A stretch of DNA of 64,000 nt from Kaistia soli DSM 19436 (GTDB taxonomy: Bacteria; Pseudomonadota; Alphaproteobacteria; Rhizobiales; Kaistiaceae): positions 124,001 to 188,000 of the forward strand of contig NZ_FQUP01000006.1 of NCBI RefSeq assembly GCF_900129325.1. The letters are read 5' to 3'. The notes beneath the pieces were generated by a model. The model ran no database searches. It saw only the letters and a list, made by a program, of their open reading frames with translations, and was not told where the DNA came from. The translations under genes and the position numbers were made by a program. Numbering within the stretch: position 1 is the stretch's first letter; every line of letters starts with the position of its first letter. This document shows, piece after piece, positions 26,513 to 35,872 of this stretch.

Positions 26513-27778
26513 TCAACGCACCAGAATGGCACGGAAGTCATTGACGTTGGTGCGTGTCGGGCCGGTGATGACGAGGCGATCCAGCGTCGCGAAGAATCCA
26601 TAGCCGTCGTTGTTGGCGAGATATGCGGCAGCATCGAGACCGATGGCACGCGCAGAGGCCAACAGGCTTGGCTCGAACCAGGCTCCTGTATTGTCCTCCG
26701 AACCGTCGATGCCATCGGTGTCGCAGGCAATCGCCGCGATTCCCTCCTGGCTGCCGAGCGCCAGGGCCAGCGCGAGGAGAAACTCGGCGTTACGTCCGCC
26801 GCGCCCGTTGCCGCGCACCGTGACGGTCGTCTCCCCGCCGGAGAGGATCACGGCCGGGGCCGCGACCGGCTCGCCATGCGCCTTGGCATAGGCCGCGATG
26901 GCGCCAAGGACGCGGGCGACGTCGCGCGCCTCACCTTCCAGCGCGTCGCCGAGCACCAGCGGTCGGAGGTCCATCTCGCGCGCCTTCTCAGCCGCCGCGT
27001 CGAGCGCCATCTTGGGCGTCGCCAGCATGACCAGCGGACCGCCCGCCCCCGCGGCGACGACATTGGCCCGCATCGCTGCCGCGACCCGGTCGTCGACGGC
27101 GATGCCATATTCGGCGAGGATCGCGAGAGCACCCTCCGCATCCGAGGCCTCGGGGATCGTCGGACCGGAGCCGATCGCGCCGGGATCATCTCCCGGCACA
27201 TCCGAGATCAGATAGGTGATCATCTTCGCGGGTGCGGCGGCAGCAGCCAGTCGGCCACCTTTGATGGCCGAGAGCGACTTGCGCACACGGTTCATCGCGC
27301 CGATCGGAGCTCCGCTTTTCAGCAGCGCCTTGTTCAACCGCTGCTTGTCTTCAAGCGTCAGTCCGGCGGCCGGCAGCGCCATCAGCGCCGAGGCGCCGCC
27401 CGACATGAGGAAGACGACAAGATCGTCGGGACCGGCCTCGCGCGCCTTGGCCAGAATGCGTTCCGAGGCGAGCAATCCGGCCGCGTCGGGAACGGGATGC
27501 GCCGCCTCGACGACCTCGATGAAGCGGGTCGGCTCGCGATGGCCGTAGCGCGTGACGACGAGCCCCTCCGGCGGGGCGTGACCGGCACCGGTCCACGCCG
27601 CCTCGAAGGCCGCCGCCATCCGCGCCGCGCCCTTGCCTGCCCCAAGCACGATGACCCGGCCCTGGGGCGGATCGGGCAAAGCCGCCTCAAACCGGCCGTC
27701 GGGCAGAGCGGCAGAGAGCGCCGCCTCGAAAAGGGCGAGCAAGATCGCCTGGTCGGTCAGGTCTCGGTGATGCGGCAT
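26513..27778 (-). CDS. glycerate 2-kinase (MOFRL/DUF4147 family)
   Basis: A 421-residue class II glycerate kinase (GckA/TtuD type) that phosphorylates D-glycerate to 2-phosphoglycerate in serine-cycle, tartrate or glyoxylate metabolism. Visible features are the N-terminal DUF4147 Rossmann region (VIVLGAGKGAARMA), LMSGGASALMALP, ISDVPGDDP and the C-terminal MOFRL domain (LSGGETTVTVRGNGRGGRN, CDTDGIDGSED). Older annotations call it hydroxypyruvate reductase. It lies 32 bases downstream of an SDR gene and is likely co-transcribed with it. Confidence 0.9.
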   Translation of the reverse strand: MPHHRDLTDQAILLALFEAALSAALPDGRFEAALPDPPQGRVIVLGAGKGAARMAAAFEAAWTGAGHAPPEGLVVTRYGHREPTRFIEVVEAAHPVPDAAGLLASERILAKAREAGPDDLVVFLMSGGASALMALPAAGLTLEDKQRLNKALLKSGAPIGAMNRVRKSLSAIKGGRLAAAAAPAKMITYLISDVPGDDPGAIGSGPTIPEASDAEGALAILAEYGIAVDDRVAAAMRANVVAAGAGGPLVMLATPKMALDAAAEKAREMDLRPLVLGDALEGEARDVARVLGAIAAYAKAHGEPVAAPAVILSGGETTVTVRGNGRGGRNAEFLLALALALGSQEGIAAIACDTDGIDGSEDNTGAWFEPSLLASARAIGLDAAAYLANNDGYGFFATLDRLVITGPTRTNVNDFRAILVR

Positions 27779-27810
27779 GGGAGATCCGATAGCGCGATGG
27801 CGAAGACGGC

Positions 27811-28596
27811 TCAGTCCCTGACGCCGAGAACGTAGCTCTGCTCCTGGTCGACCATCGATCCCGTCATCGGAATCGACATATCGGACAGCAGGAACAGCGC
27901 GAGGCGCGCGACGTCCTCGGACTTGATCAGCCGGCCCCAGGGCTGCGCGGCCTCGGCCTGCGCCAGCCAGCCCTCACCCTTGCCGAGCCGCGACGACTGC
28001 ATCTCGCGTTCGCCCGGCGTGTCCGCCCAGCCGAGCAGAATGCCGTTGATGCGGATGCGATCGAAGCGATGCGCATAGGCGGCATTCTTGGTGAGGACCG
28101 TCAGCGCTGCCTTGCTGCCGGCATAGATACCGAGCTCCGCCGTGCCGCCATGGGCATTGACGGAGAGGATGTTGACGATCGCACCATGCGCGCGCCGCTC
28201 GCGCAGATGGCGGATCAGCTCCTGCATCAGGAACATCGGGGCCCGCGTATTCACTGCGAACATGCGGTCGAAGAAATCGACATCCGCTTCGGCGACTGAG
28301 CCGCGCTCTGTGAGCGCAGCGGCATTGGCCAGCGCATCGATGCGGCCGAAGCGGTCGAGCGTCGCCTGGAAGATCGCCGCGGGGGCATCCGGATCATCGA
28401 GCGCGGCGTCGACGAAGCCAGCCTCGACGCCAAGCGCCTCCAGTTCCTCGGCAACGGCCGCGCCGCGGCGGAGGTTGCGTCCGGTGATCATCACGCCCTC
28501 GGCACCCGATCGGGCCGCCTCAATGGCGATCGCCCTTCCGACGCCCTGCGTGCCGCCCGTCACCAGCAGCACCTTTCCCTCGACGCCGACATACAT
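27811..28596 (-). CDS. SDR family oxidoreductase
   Basis: A 261-residue classical short-chain dehydrogenase. The nucleotide-binding TGGTQGVG (about residues 14-21), catalytic Ser in ILSVNAHGG and YAGSK (Tyr/Lys) are present, with ANAAALTERG in the usual NNAG position. The downstream glycerate kinase suggests oxidation of a hydroxy acid or polyol; substrate unproven. It diverges from the FAH-family hydratase across a gap of about 120 bases. Confidence 0.88.
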   Translation of the reverse strand: MYVGVEGKVLLVTGGTQGVGRAIAIEAARSGAEGVMITGRNLRRGAAVAEELEALGVEAGFVDAALDDPDAPAAIFQATLDRFGRIDALANAAALTERGSVAEADVDFFDRMFAVNTRAPMFLMQELIRHLRERRAHGAIVNILSVNAHGGTAELGIYAGSKAALTVLTKNAAYAHRFDRIRINGILLGWADTPGEREMQSSRLGKGEGWLAQAEAAQPWGRLIKSEDVARLALFLLSDMSIPMTGSMVDQEQSYVLGVRD

Positions 28597-28714
28597 GAAG
28601 ATCGCCTCCCAAATGCTCTTCCCGCCCCTTTCTCAACATGGACCACCGCATCCGGCAAGAGCAAGCCAAAGCGACGTCGAGAGACGGTCGCCTGCCCACT
28701 TGAGAAGGAATACG

Positions 28715-29503
28715 ATGTCAGCCGAAGCGGCAGCCGGGATCCTCGCCGAACGCCGCCGTGATGGCGGCGCCGTCACGCCACTGCCGGGGGACGGCCGCCC
28801 CCTCGACCTCCCCGCTGCCTATCGGATCCAGCAGCAGGTTCATGAGCGGCTGGCCGGAACGCGTTTTGGCCGCCGCATCGGCTGGAAGATCGGCTGCACG
28901 ACCAGGGTGATGCAGACTTATCTCAGCATCGACGCGCCCTGTGCCGCAGGCCTTTTCGCAGGGACCCGCCATGACGACGCGGCGCGGATCAGCGCGCGCG
29001 ACTATCGGCGCGTCGGCATCGAATGCGAGATCGCCGTCCGGCTCGGCCACCGGCTCGACGGGCGCGACGGCACGCCGAGCCTCGGCACAGTGGCAGCGGC
29101 GATCGAGGTCGCAATGGCGGCGATCGAGATCGTCGACGATCGCTATCAGGACTGGCGAACGCTCGGCGCTCCGACGCTCGTCGCCGACGATTTCTTCGCC
29201 GCCGGCTGCGTGCTGGGTAGGCCCGTGCCACGTGATGCGCTGCCCGACCTTGCGAGCGTTCGCGGCGTCACGATCATCAATGGCGAAGATCGCGGCCGCG
29301 GCGTCGGTGCCGATGTGCTCGGCCACCCTTATGCCGCCGTCGCCTGGCTTGCGGATTGTCTCGCCGCGCAGGACCGGCGGCTCGAGGCCGGGGAGATTGT
29401 TCTCACCGGAAGCCTCGTCGAGACGCGGTGGCTCGATGCGGGCGATACCACGCGCATCGAGATCGACGGCCTCGGCGCGGTGTCGCTGGCGGCGGAACCC
29501 TAA
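28715..29503 (+). CDS. 2-keto-4-pentenoate hydratase/FAH family protein
   Basis: A 262-residue MhpD-like protein of the fumarylacetoacetate hydrolase superfamily. Recognisable are GWKIGCTTRVMQTYL, the metal-binding ECEIAVRLG (Glu-x-Glu) and DRYQDWR with VADDFFAAGCVLG. Relatives hydrate 2-keto-4-pentenoate or decarboxylate oxalocrotonate in meta-cleavage pathways; no other such genes adjoin it. GAGAAGGA precedes ATG 28715. Its stop overlaps the convergent dcd by four bases. Confidence 0.85.
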   Translation: MSAEAAAGILAERRRDGGAVTPLPGDGRPLDLPAAYRIQQQVHERLAGTRFGRRIGWKIGCTTRVMQTYLSIDAPCAAGLFAGTRHDDAARISARDYRRVGIECEIAVRLGHRLDGRDGTPSLGTVAAAIEVAMAAIEIVDDRYQDWRTLGAPTLVADDFFAAGCVLGRPVPRDALPDLASVRGVTIINGEDRGRGVGADVLGHPYAAVAWLADCLAAQDRRLEAGEIVLTGSLVETRWLDAGDTTRIEIDGLGAVSLAAEP

Positions 29504-30591
29504 GGCAGGCGGAAATGCTTGGAGAGCTTCAGGCCCTGCGCCTGGTAGTTCGAGCCGGCGCCGGCGCCATAGAGCACGGCCGGGCGCTCGGACATCGTCT
29601 CATAAACGAGGCGGCCAACCGTCTGGCCGTGTTCGAGGATGAACGGCACTTCATGGCTGCGGACTTCCAGGACGGCGCGGCTGCCGGCGCCACCGGCGGC
29701 GCTGTTGCCAAAGCCGGGATCGAAGAAGCCGGCATAATGCACGCGGAACTCCCCGACCAGCGGATCGAACGCAACCATCTCGGCAGCGTGTTCCGGCGGG
29801 ACATGCACGGCCTCGCGCGAGACGAGGATGTAGAACTGGTCAGGATCGAGGATCAGCTCGGCGCGGCCACGCCGGCTGATCGGCTCCCAGAAATCCAGCA
29901 TGTCGAGCGCGGCGCGCTGGTCGACATCGACGACATCGGTGTGGCGCTTGGCGCGGTAGCCGACGATCGCCCCGCTGCCCTCGAGGTCGATCGAAAGGCA
30001 AAGGCCATTGGCGATCATTGGCTTGCGGTCGGTGATCGGCGATGCGAGGTGCAGCGCGTTCAGCGCCGCGTCGGACAGGCGCGTATCGCCGCGGCGGAAG
30101 CGGATCTGCGACAGGCGCGAGCCGGTGCGCGCGAGGATCGGGAAGGTGCGCGGGCTGACCTCGAGATAGAGCGGGCCGACATATCCGGGCGGGATCGTGT
30201 CGAAGGCCTGCGCGCGGTCAGTGATCACGCGGGTGAAGATATCGAGCCGGCCGGTGGAGGATTTTGGATTGGCCGAGGCTTCGATCTCCGGCGGCAAAGC
30301 GAGGCTTTCGAGCAGCGGCACGATATAGACGCAGCCGGTTTCCAGCACGGCGCCACGCGTGAGATCGATCTCGTGCAGGCGCAATTGCTGGATGCGGTCG
30401 GCGACGGTGACGGTGGGGCCCGGAAGGAACGATGCACGGACGCGGTAGGCGACCGCGCCGAGGCGCAGATCAAGGCTCGCCGGCTGGATCTGGTCGGCGT
30501 CCAGCGCCTTTTCAGAGGCGATCCAGCCGTCCACGAAACCGGTCCGGATCTGCCGGTCAGAAAGGATGCCCATATTAATCGTGCCGGCCAT
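29500..30591 (-). CDS. dcd: 2'-deoxycytidine 5'-triphosphate deaminase, two-domain form
   Basis: A 363-residue enzyme converting dCTP to dUTP for thymidylate synthesis. It is about twice the enterobacterial Dcd length (about 190), as in the two-domain alphaproteobacterial form. The first domain carries ILSDRQIR, QPASLDLRLG and KSSTGRLD; the second carries FDPGFGN and a repeated dUTPase-like core. ATG 30591 was preferred; a start at 30573 (MGILSDRQ) is also possible. Confidence 0.88.
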   Translation of the reverse strand: MAGTINMGILSDRQIRTGFVDGWIASEKALDADQIQPASLDLRLGAVAYRVRASFLPGPTVTVADRIQQLRLHEIDLTRGAVLETGCVYIVPLLESLALPPEIEASANPKSSTGRLDIFTRVITDRAQAFDTIPPGYVGPLYLEVSPRTFPILARTGSRLSQIRFRRGDTRLSDAALNALHLASPITDRKPMIANGLCLSIDLEGSGAIVGYRAKRHTDVVDVDQRAALDMLDFWEPISRRGRAELILDPDQFYILVSREAVHVPPEHAAEMVAFDPLVGEFRVHYAGFFDPGFGNSAAGGAGSRAVLEVRSHEVPFILEHGQTVGRLVYETMSERPAVLYGAGAGSNYQAQGLKLSKHFRLP

Positions 30592-30732
30592 GCGCGCCCG
30601 TCCCCGCAGTGCTCTGCCCCTTGAAAGGGCGCGCCCTTGCTTAAAGGAAGTCCCGCAGCCAGCCAAGCGCCAGAACCTGTGCCGATCAGGCGATTGACGA
30701 CGGGCGGCAACGAGAATATCAGAACTGTCAGT

Positions 30733-30792
30733 TCGTGGTCCTTTGAGCCGACCGGCTTGCCGCCACGTTAAACAAGGTCGCTAAAAGGTCGG
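30733..30792 (+). promoter_or_regulatory. SAM-II (metA-type) riboswitch
   Basis: Upstream of metZ the sequence matches the SAM-II consensus: a GTGG/CCAC P1 stem (30735-30738 and about 30762-30766), the conserved loop TTTGAGCCGACCGGCTTG, GTTAAAC after P1, and GCTAAAA (30780-30786) closing the pseudoknot. SAM-II aptamers are short (about 50-60 nt), occur mainly in alphaproteobacteria and sit before met genes. An intrinsic terminator follows 16 bases later. Confidence 0.88.
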
Positions 30793-30807
30793 TTGCGGCG
30801 AACCCGT

Positions 30808-30846
30808 ATCCCGATCTTTTGCTCCCGGCCGATGGTCGGGATTTTT
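30808..30846 (+). terminator. riboswitch-controlled intrinsic terminator
   Basis: Arms ATCCCGATC (30808-30816) and GGTCGGGAT (30834-30842) form a 9-bp stem with one G-T pair, followed by five T (30842-30846). It lies between the SAM-II aptamer and the metZ start. SAM binding would therefore favour premature termination, although the same region could also act on translation. Confidence 0.8.
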
Positions 30847-30863
30847 GTATCGGGAAACATGCA

Positions 30864-32060
30864 ATGGCCGACACGCCTCCGCCTCGCCGCCGCCGCCCCG
30901 CAACCGAACTCGTCCATGGCGGCACGCTCCGCTCGCAGTTCGGCGAGATGTCCGAGGCGCTGTTCCTGACGCAGGGCTTTGCCTATGACGACGCGGAAGC
31001 CGCCGAGGCGCGCTTCAAGGGCGAATCCCCCGGCTTCATATATTCGCGCTTTTCCAATCCGACCGTGTTCATGTTCGAGGAGCGGATGCGCCTCCTCGAA
31101 GGCGCAGCCGCAGCACGCGCGACGGCGAGCGGAATGGCCGCCGTCACCGCCTCGCTGTTGTGCATGCTGAAGGCGGGCGATCATGTCGTCGCCGCCAAGG
31201 CACTGTTCTCGTCATGTCTCTATGTCGTCGAGGACCTGCTGCCGCGCTTTGGCGTCGCCTCGACGCTTGTCGACGGCACCGATCTCGACCAGTGGCGCGA
31301 CGCCGTGCGTCCGAACACCAAGGCTTTCTTCCTCGAGAGCCCGACCAATCCGACGCTCGAAGTGATCGACATCGCCGCCGTCGCCGACATCGCGCATGCG
31401 GCCGGCGCGCGGCTTGTCGTCGACAATGTCTTCGCGACCGCCATCCTGCAGTCGCCGATCGAACTCGGCGCCGATGTCGTCGTCTATTCGGCGACCAAGC
31501 ATATCGACGGCCAGGGCCGCGTTCTCGGCGGCATCATCCTCTCGGCCGACGAGGCCTATGTCACCGACCACCTGCACAATTTCCTGCGCCAGACCGGTCC
31601 GAGCCTGTCGCCGTTCAATGCCTGGGTGTTGCTCAAGGGTCTTGAGACGCTGGAGATCCGCGTGCAGCGGCAGACAGCCACCGCCGCTCGCGTCGCGGAC
31701 GTTATCGCGGCGCATCCGAAGGTCTCGAAGCTCATCTATCCCGGCCGTGCCGATCATCCGCAGGCCGCGGTCATCGCGCGGCAGATGAAGGGCGGCTCGA
31801 CGCTGATCGCCTTCGAGGTCGATGGCGGCAAGGAAGCGGCCTTCCGCGTCGCCAGCGCGCTGGAGATCATCAAGATCTCCAACAATCTCGGCGATGCGAA
31901 GAGCCTCATCACCCATCCCTCGACGACGACGCATCAACGTCTGAGCGAGGAAGCGCGGCTCGGCTTCGGCATCACGCAGGGCATGCTGCGCCTCTCGATC
32001 GGCCTCGAGGACCCCGATGACCTGATCGAGGACATCAGCCTCGCCCTCGACAAGGCCTGA
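30864..32060 (+). CDS. metZ: O-succinylhomoserine sulfhydrylase
   Basis: A 398-residue Cys/Met-metabolism PLP enzyme that makes homocysteine from O-succinylhomoserine and sulfide. Diagnostic stretches are YSRFSNPTVFMFEERM, LFSSCLYVVEDLL (PLP phosphate region), ESPTNPTLEVIDI and VVYSATKHIDGQGR with the Schiff-base lysine. The start at 30864 has GGGAAA upstream. Repression by S-adenosylmethionine through the SAM-II leader is expected. Specificity for the succinyl over the acetyl ester is inferred from overall resemblance to MetZ. Confidence 0.92.
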   Translation: MADTPPPRRRRPATELVHGGTLRSQFGEMSEALFLTQGFAYDDAEAAEARFKGESPGFIYSRFSNPTVFMFEERMRLLEGAAAARATASGMAAVTASLLCMLKAGDHVVAAKALFSSCLYVVEDLLPRFGVASTLVDGTDLDQWRDAVRPNTKAFFLESPTNPTLEVIDIAAVADIAHAAGARLVVDNVFATAILQSPIELGADVVVYSATKHIDGQGRVLGGIILSADEAYVTDHLHNFLRQTGPSLSPFNAWVLLKGLETLEIRVQRQTATAARVADVIAAHPKVSKLIYPGRADHPQAAVIARQMKGGSTLIAFEVDGGKEAAFRVASALEIIKISNNLGDAKSLITHPSTTTHQRLSEEARLGFGITQGMLRLSIGLEDPDDLIEDISLALDKA

Positions 32061-32295
32061 ACGGCCGCGCGCCCAGCCGCGACGCAGGAATGCATCGTCG
32101 CCATTCGATCAAGCGAGTGGCGGAATGATCGCATTTGAGCTAATATGACGGAACCGTGACCACGTTGTGACAGCGCACTGTGGCTTCGGTGCGATAACGC
32201 CCTGGCTTCACTCGCAGTTAAGTTCCTGATCACGTCTCCCGGCGCGCTCCTCCCCCCAACGCCGGCGAGCGGAACATGGAACAAGGGTTGATCCC

Positions 32296-32970
32296 ATGAA
32301 GGCTTTTTCGAAGCTGGCGCTCGTGCTGCCGGCCCTGATGCTGGCTTCCCCGGCCATCGCCGCCGACCTGACTGCCGCCGCCGATCTCGGGCCGGTCAAG
32401 TCGCCCAACCCGACGCTGAACTGGACGGCCGGCCTCGAGGTCAGCCCGGAATTCTACGCGGTCAGCAAGGGCTCCAACAAGGCCGGCGACTATGCCGACA
32501 CGGCCATCAAGGCCAGCCTCGGCTATCTGTTCTACGACAACTGGACGCTGAACACCTCGCTGCAGGCGACGCTGAAGAACAACAGCACCGAGCAGTATTA
32601 CGGCGAAGCTGGCGTCGCCTATAAGTTCAAGTTCGGCGACTTCTCGCTGTCGCCGCAGGCCGCCCTCGGCGTCACCTGGGACGCGACGGGCCTCGGCGAC
32701 GACGGCACCTCGACAGCCGCCTATTACGCGCTCTATCTCGCCGGCGATCTCAAGCTGAACAAGCAGTGGACCTGGAACATCTTCAACGCCCGCTGGCGCG
32801 ATGCGTTCGACTATCAGTGGCAGACGCCGAAGGTCTCGACGGGCCTCACTTATGCCTTCAGCGACGCCGCCAAGCTCAACCTGAATGCCGGCTATTCCTG
32901 GAAGAACACTGGCGATGGCTATTATGGCGACAAGATCAACCTGACTGCCGCGGTCAAATACTCGTTCTGA
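32296..32970 (+). CDS. predicted outer-membrane beta-barrel protein
   Basis: A 224-residue exported protein with a clear signal peptide (KLALVLPALMLASPAIA, cleavage before ADLT) and a mature part of alternating amphipathic strands rich in Tyr, Trp and Asn, ending in the classical C-terminal aromatic strand LTAAVKYSF. These features indicate an outer-membrane barrel of about 8-10 strands. An inverted repeat with the strength of an intrinsic terminator follows. The exact family was not identified. The 235 bases upstream hold no recognisable gene. Confidence 0.78.
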   Translation: MKAFSKLALVLPALMLASPAIAADLTAAADLGPVKSPNPTLNWTAGLEVSPEFYAVSKGSNKAGDYADTAIKASLGYLFYDNWTLNTSLQATLKNNSTEQYYGEAGVAYKFKFGDFSLSPQAALGVTWDATGLGDDGTSTAAYYALYLAGDLKLNKQWTWNIFNARWRDAFDYQWQTPKVSTGLTYAFSDAAKLNLNAGYSWKNTGDGYYGDKINLTAAVKYSF

Positions 32971-32995
32971 TCCACCCCCTGACCGACTGATCCTT

Positions 32996-33027
32996 GCGAT
33001 GCCGGCCTTGCGCCGGCATCGCTGTTT
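32996..33027 (+). terminator. intrinsic terminator after the outer-membrane protein gene
   Basis: An 11-bp perfect stem (GCGATGCCGGC at 32996-33006 with its complement at 33012-33022) has a five-base loop and is followed by TGTTT. It lies 26 bases after the stop codon. Confidence 0.75.
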
Positions 33028-33050
33028 CCGGGGCCTGCCACGCGCCCCTT

Positions 33051-33064
33051 GTGATTTCGATCAA
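33051..33064 (+). promoter_or_regulatory. FNR/FixK-type box upstream of hemA
   Basis: GTGAT-TTCG-ATCAA differs by one base from the FNR/FixK consensus TTGAT-N4-ATCAA. It lies about 155 bases upstream of hemA. Oxygen-responsive FNR-type control of hemA is known in other alphaproteobacteria; here it is inferred. Confidence 0.5.
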
Positions 33065-33218
33065 ACCGGCGCTCGATGGATGCGCTAATTTGCGCCATGG
33101 CACCGACGGTCCGGCGGGGCTAGTGACGGATAAGTGAATGCCGACGCTCGCTGCCTCCATTGGACAGGTTCGACGCCCTCCGCTAGTTTGCAGCTCTTCC
33201 AATCAGCAGGCCGATTTC

Positions 33219-34496
33219 ATGGACTACCAGTCGTTCTTCATCGATGCGATCGAGGCGCTTCACAGCGAGAAGCGGTACCGTGTCTTCGCCGATCTCGAAC
33301 GGATCGTAGGCCGCTTCCCGCATGCGGTCTGGCGCTCCGAGCGCGGCGCGCGTGAAATCACCGTCTGGTGCTCGAATGACTATCTTGGCATGGGCCAACA
33401 TCCCGATGTCGTCGGCGCGATGGTTGCCGCGGCACAGGGCATGGGCGCCGGTGCCGGCGGAACGCGCAACATCTCGGGCACGACCCATCCGCTGGTCGAG
33501 CTGGAGCATGAGCTCGCCGACCTGCACGGCAAGGAAGCCGGCCTCGTCTTCACCTCGGGCTTCGTTTCCAACGAAGCGGCCATCTCGACCCTCGCCCGCC
33601 TGCTGCCCGATTGCGTCATCTTCTCGGACGAGCTCAACCACGCCTCGATGATCGAGGGCGTGCGTCGCTCCGGTGCGCAGAAAAAGATCTTCCGCCATAA
33701 CGATCTCGATCATCTCGAGGAACTTCTGGCCGAGACGGCGCCCGGCCGCGCCAAGCTGATCGTGTTCGAGAGCGTCTATTCGATGGACGGCGACGTCGCG
33801 CCGATCGCTGGGATCTGCGATCTCGCCGAGAAATACGGCGCGATGACCTATATCGACGAAGTGCACGCTGTCGGCATGTATGGCCCGCGCGGCGCCGGCA
33901 TTGCCGAGCGCGACGGCGTCATGCACCGGATCGACGTGATCGAGGGCACACTCGCCAAGGCGTTCGGGGCGCTCGGCGGTTATATCACCGCGAGCCGCGC
34001 CATCGTCGACGCGGTGCGATCCTACGCGCCCGGCTTCATCTTCACCACCGCGCTGCCGCCGGCGATCGCCGCTGCCGCGACTGCATCGATCCGCCACCTC
34101 AAGGCGTCGCAGACCGAGCGCGCCCTGCAGCAGCATTATGCCCAGCGCACCAAATCGGTGCTGATCCACGCCGGCCTGCCGGTAATGCCGTCGGAAACGC
34201 ATATCGTGCCGCTGTTCGTCGGCAATCCGGACCTTTGCAAGAAGGCTTCGGACATGCTGCTGGAAGAGCATGGCATCTATATCCAGCCGATCAATTACCC
34301 GACCGTGCCGCGCGGCACGGAGCGGCTGCGCATCACGCCGACGCCCTGTCACGACGAGGCGCTGATCCTCGGTCTGCGCGATGCGCTGGTCGATGTCTGG
34401 CGTCGCCTGTGGCTACCGCTCGGCCGCACGCCGGCGATCCCGCAGCGCGCGATGGAAGGCGTCGAGCGCCTGGCGGTCTCGGCCTCCGGCGGCTAA
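33219..34496 (+). CDS. hemA: 5-aminolevulinate synthase
   Basis: A 425-residue PLP enzyme condensing glycine and succinyl-CoA to 5-aminolevulinate, the first step of haem synthesis in alphaproteobacteria (Shemin pathway). Signatures: [47 protein letters not shown] and [14 protein letters not shown] with the Schiff-base lysine. ATG 33219 gives the MDYQSFF N-terminus usual for this family, so the longer in-frame start at 33138 was rejected. A near-consensus FNR box lies upstream. Confidence 0.95.
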   Translation: MDYQSFFIDAIEALHSEKRYRVFADLERIVGRFPHAVWRSERGAREITVWCSNDYLGMGQHPDVVGAMVAAAQGMGAGAGGTRNISGTTHPLVELEHELADLHGKEAGLVFTSGFVSNEAAISTLARLLPDCVIFSDELNHASMIEGVRRSGAQKKIFRHNDLDHLEELLAETAPGRAKLIVFESVYSMDGDVAPIAGICDLAEKYGAMTYIDEVHAVGMYGPRGAGIAERDGVMHRIDVIEGTLAKAFGALGGYITASRAIVDAVRSYAPGFIFTTALPPAIAAAATASIRHLKASQTERALQQHYAQRTKSVLIHAGLPVMPSETHIVPLFVGNPDLCKKASDMLLEEHGIYIQPINYPTVPRGTERLRITPTPCHDEALILGLRDALVDVWRRLWLPLGRTPAIPQRAMEGVERLAVSASGG

Positions 34497-34540
34497 ACGC
34501 GTCGCAACGCCGAAAGGCAGGACGAGCGAGGCCCGTCCGC

Positions 34541-35710
34541 CTAGTCCCGGTCGACCAGCCAGTCGGCCAGGAGATCCGTCGCCGCCGCGACCTGATCCGG
34601 ATTGCGCAGGAAGCACATGCGCATGAAACCGGCGCCGGCGGCTCCAAACGCATCGCCGGGTGCGAGGCCGACATTCGCCTCATCGACGAGCCGCAGGCCG
34701 AGCTTCCGCGTATCCGCCTCGCCGTCCACCGAAAAGAACAGGTAGAAGGCGCCCTTCGGCCAAGTGAAGCGCACGCGGCCAGTCGCCTCCAGACCGAGAC
34801 AGACGATTTCGCGCGCCGCCATGGCGCGGTCGCGCTGAAATTCTATGAAGTGGTCGCCGCGATCGAGCGCCGCGACCGCGCCGCGCTGCAGGAATTTCGG
34901 CGTGCCCGAGCTCGAATACTGGATGAGATTCTCGATGGTTTGTCCGTAGCGCGGCGGCGCCGCGAGCCAGCCGACGCGCCAGCCCGTCATCGCCCAGTTC
35001 TTGGAAAGCGTGTTCACATAGAGGACCGGTTCGTCCGGCTCGGTGACATCGTAGAAGGACGGCGCCCGGTCGCCCTGATAGACGAAGCGCGTGTAGACTT
35101 CGTCGGCGATGATCCAAAGTCCCCTCTCGCGCGCGAAATCGCGGATCGCCACCAATTCCTCGCGCGTCGCGGTCCAGCCGGTCGGATTGCAGGGCGAATT
35201 CAGGAACAGCGCCGTGGTCCGGTCCGTCACCGCGTCGAAATAGCGATCAAGGTCGAGCATCCAGCCGGCATTGCCGAACTGCATCGGCACCGGCACGGCG
35301 CGCGCGCCGCCGACTTCGGTCGCCGCACCGAAATTCGGCCAGGCCGGCGTCGGAATGACAACCTCGTCACCCTGTCCAGCCACCATGCGGAGGGCAAGCT
35401 GTATCGCCGGCATGCCGCCCGAGGTGACGAAAAAGCGCTCGGAATCGAACGGGCGTTCATAGAGACGCTCGTGATAGCGGGCAATGGCCTCGCGCAGTTC
35501 GGGGATACCGCGCTGATGGGTGTAGAACGTCTCGCCGTCATCGAGCCCGGCCCGCGCGGCATCGGCAATGAAGTCCGGCGTCGCGAGGTCACCCTCACCG
35601 ACCCAGAGCGGGATCAGTCCCTCACGGCCGCGGCCATAATTGAAGACCTCGACGATCCCGCTTTCCGGGGCACCGTGAGCCTCCGGCCGAAGCCGGTCCT
35701 TGGCGGTCAT
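34541..35710 (-). CDS. class I/II PLP-dependent aminotransferase
   Basis: A 389-residue aspartate-aminotransferase-fold enzyme. Conserved elements: YTHQRGIPELREAIARY, NSPCNPTGW, IIADEVYTRFVY and NTLSKNWAMTGWRVGW (Schiff-base lysine). The C-terminal arginine region is RMCFLRNPDQV. ATG 35710 fits the conserved start. It is convergent with hemA and stands alone, so the substrate (aspartate, aromatic or other amino acid) cannot be assigned. Confidence 0.85.
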   Translation of the reverse strand: MTAKDRLRPEAHGAPESGIVEVFNYGRGREGLIPLWVGEGDLATPDFIADAARAGLDDGETFYTHQRGIPELREAIARYHERLYERPFDSERFFVTSGGMPAIQLALRMVAGQGDEVVIPTPAWPNFGAATEVGGARAVPVPMQFGNAGWMLDLDRYFDAVTDRTTALFLNSPCNPTGWTATREELVAIRDFARERGLWIIADEVYTRFVYQGDRAPSFYDVTEPDEPVLYVNTLSKNWAMTGWRVGWLAAPPRYGQTIENLIQYSSSGTPKFLQRGAVAALDRGDHFIEFQRDRAMAAREIVCLGLEATGRVRFTWPKGAFYLFFSVDGEADTRKLGLRLVDEANVGLAPGDAFGAAGAGFMRMCFLRNPDQVAAATDLLADWLVDRD

Positions 35711-35872
35711 TCTCTTCAACAGCGGTTCCGATCCCGACAGACAGTGCAGCGGCCGCATTCACAGCCGAAAGCGGTCTAGTTGAGCAAGAACGGTCGGCTG
35801 ACGCTGTAACCAGCATCACAGGCGTCCGCCGCTGGCCCCGATCAATCCAAAGCCGAAAACAGCCGAACGTGA

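Noticed and set aside
32150-32166. GGAAC followed by CGTT upstream of the outer-membrane protein gene
   Set aside because: The spacer is only 8 bases, far from the 16-17 required for an EcfG promoter.
34235-35779. A 514-codon plus-strand open frame overlapping hemA's end and the aminotransferase
   Set aside because: It runs antisense to a clear PLP enzyme and in another frame of hemA; no motif supports it.
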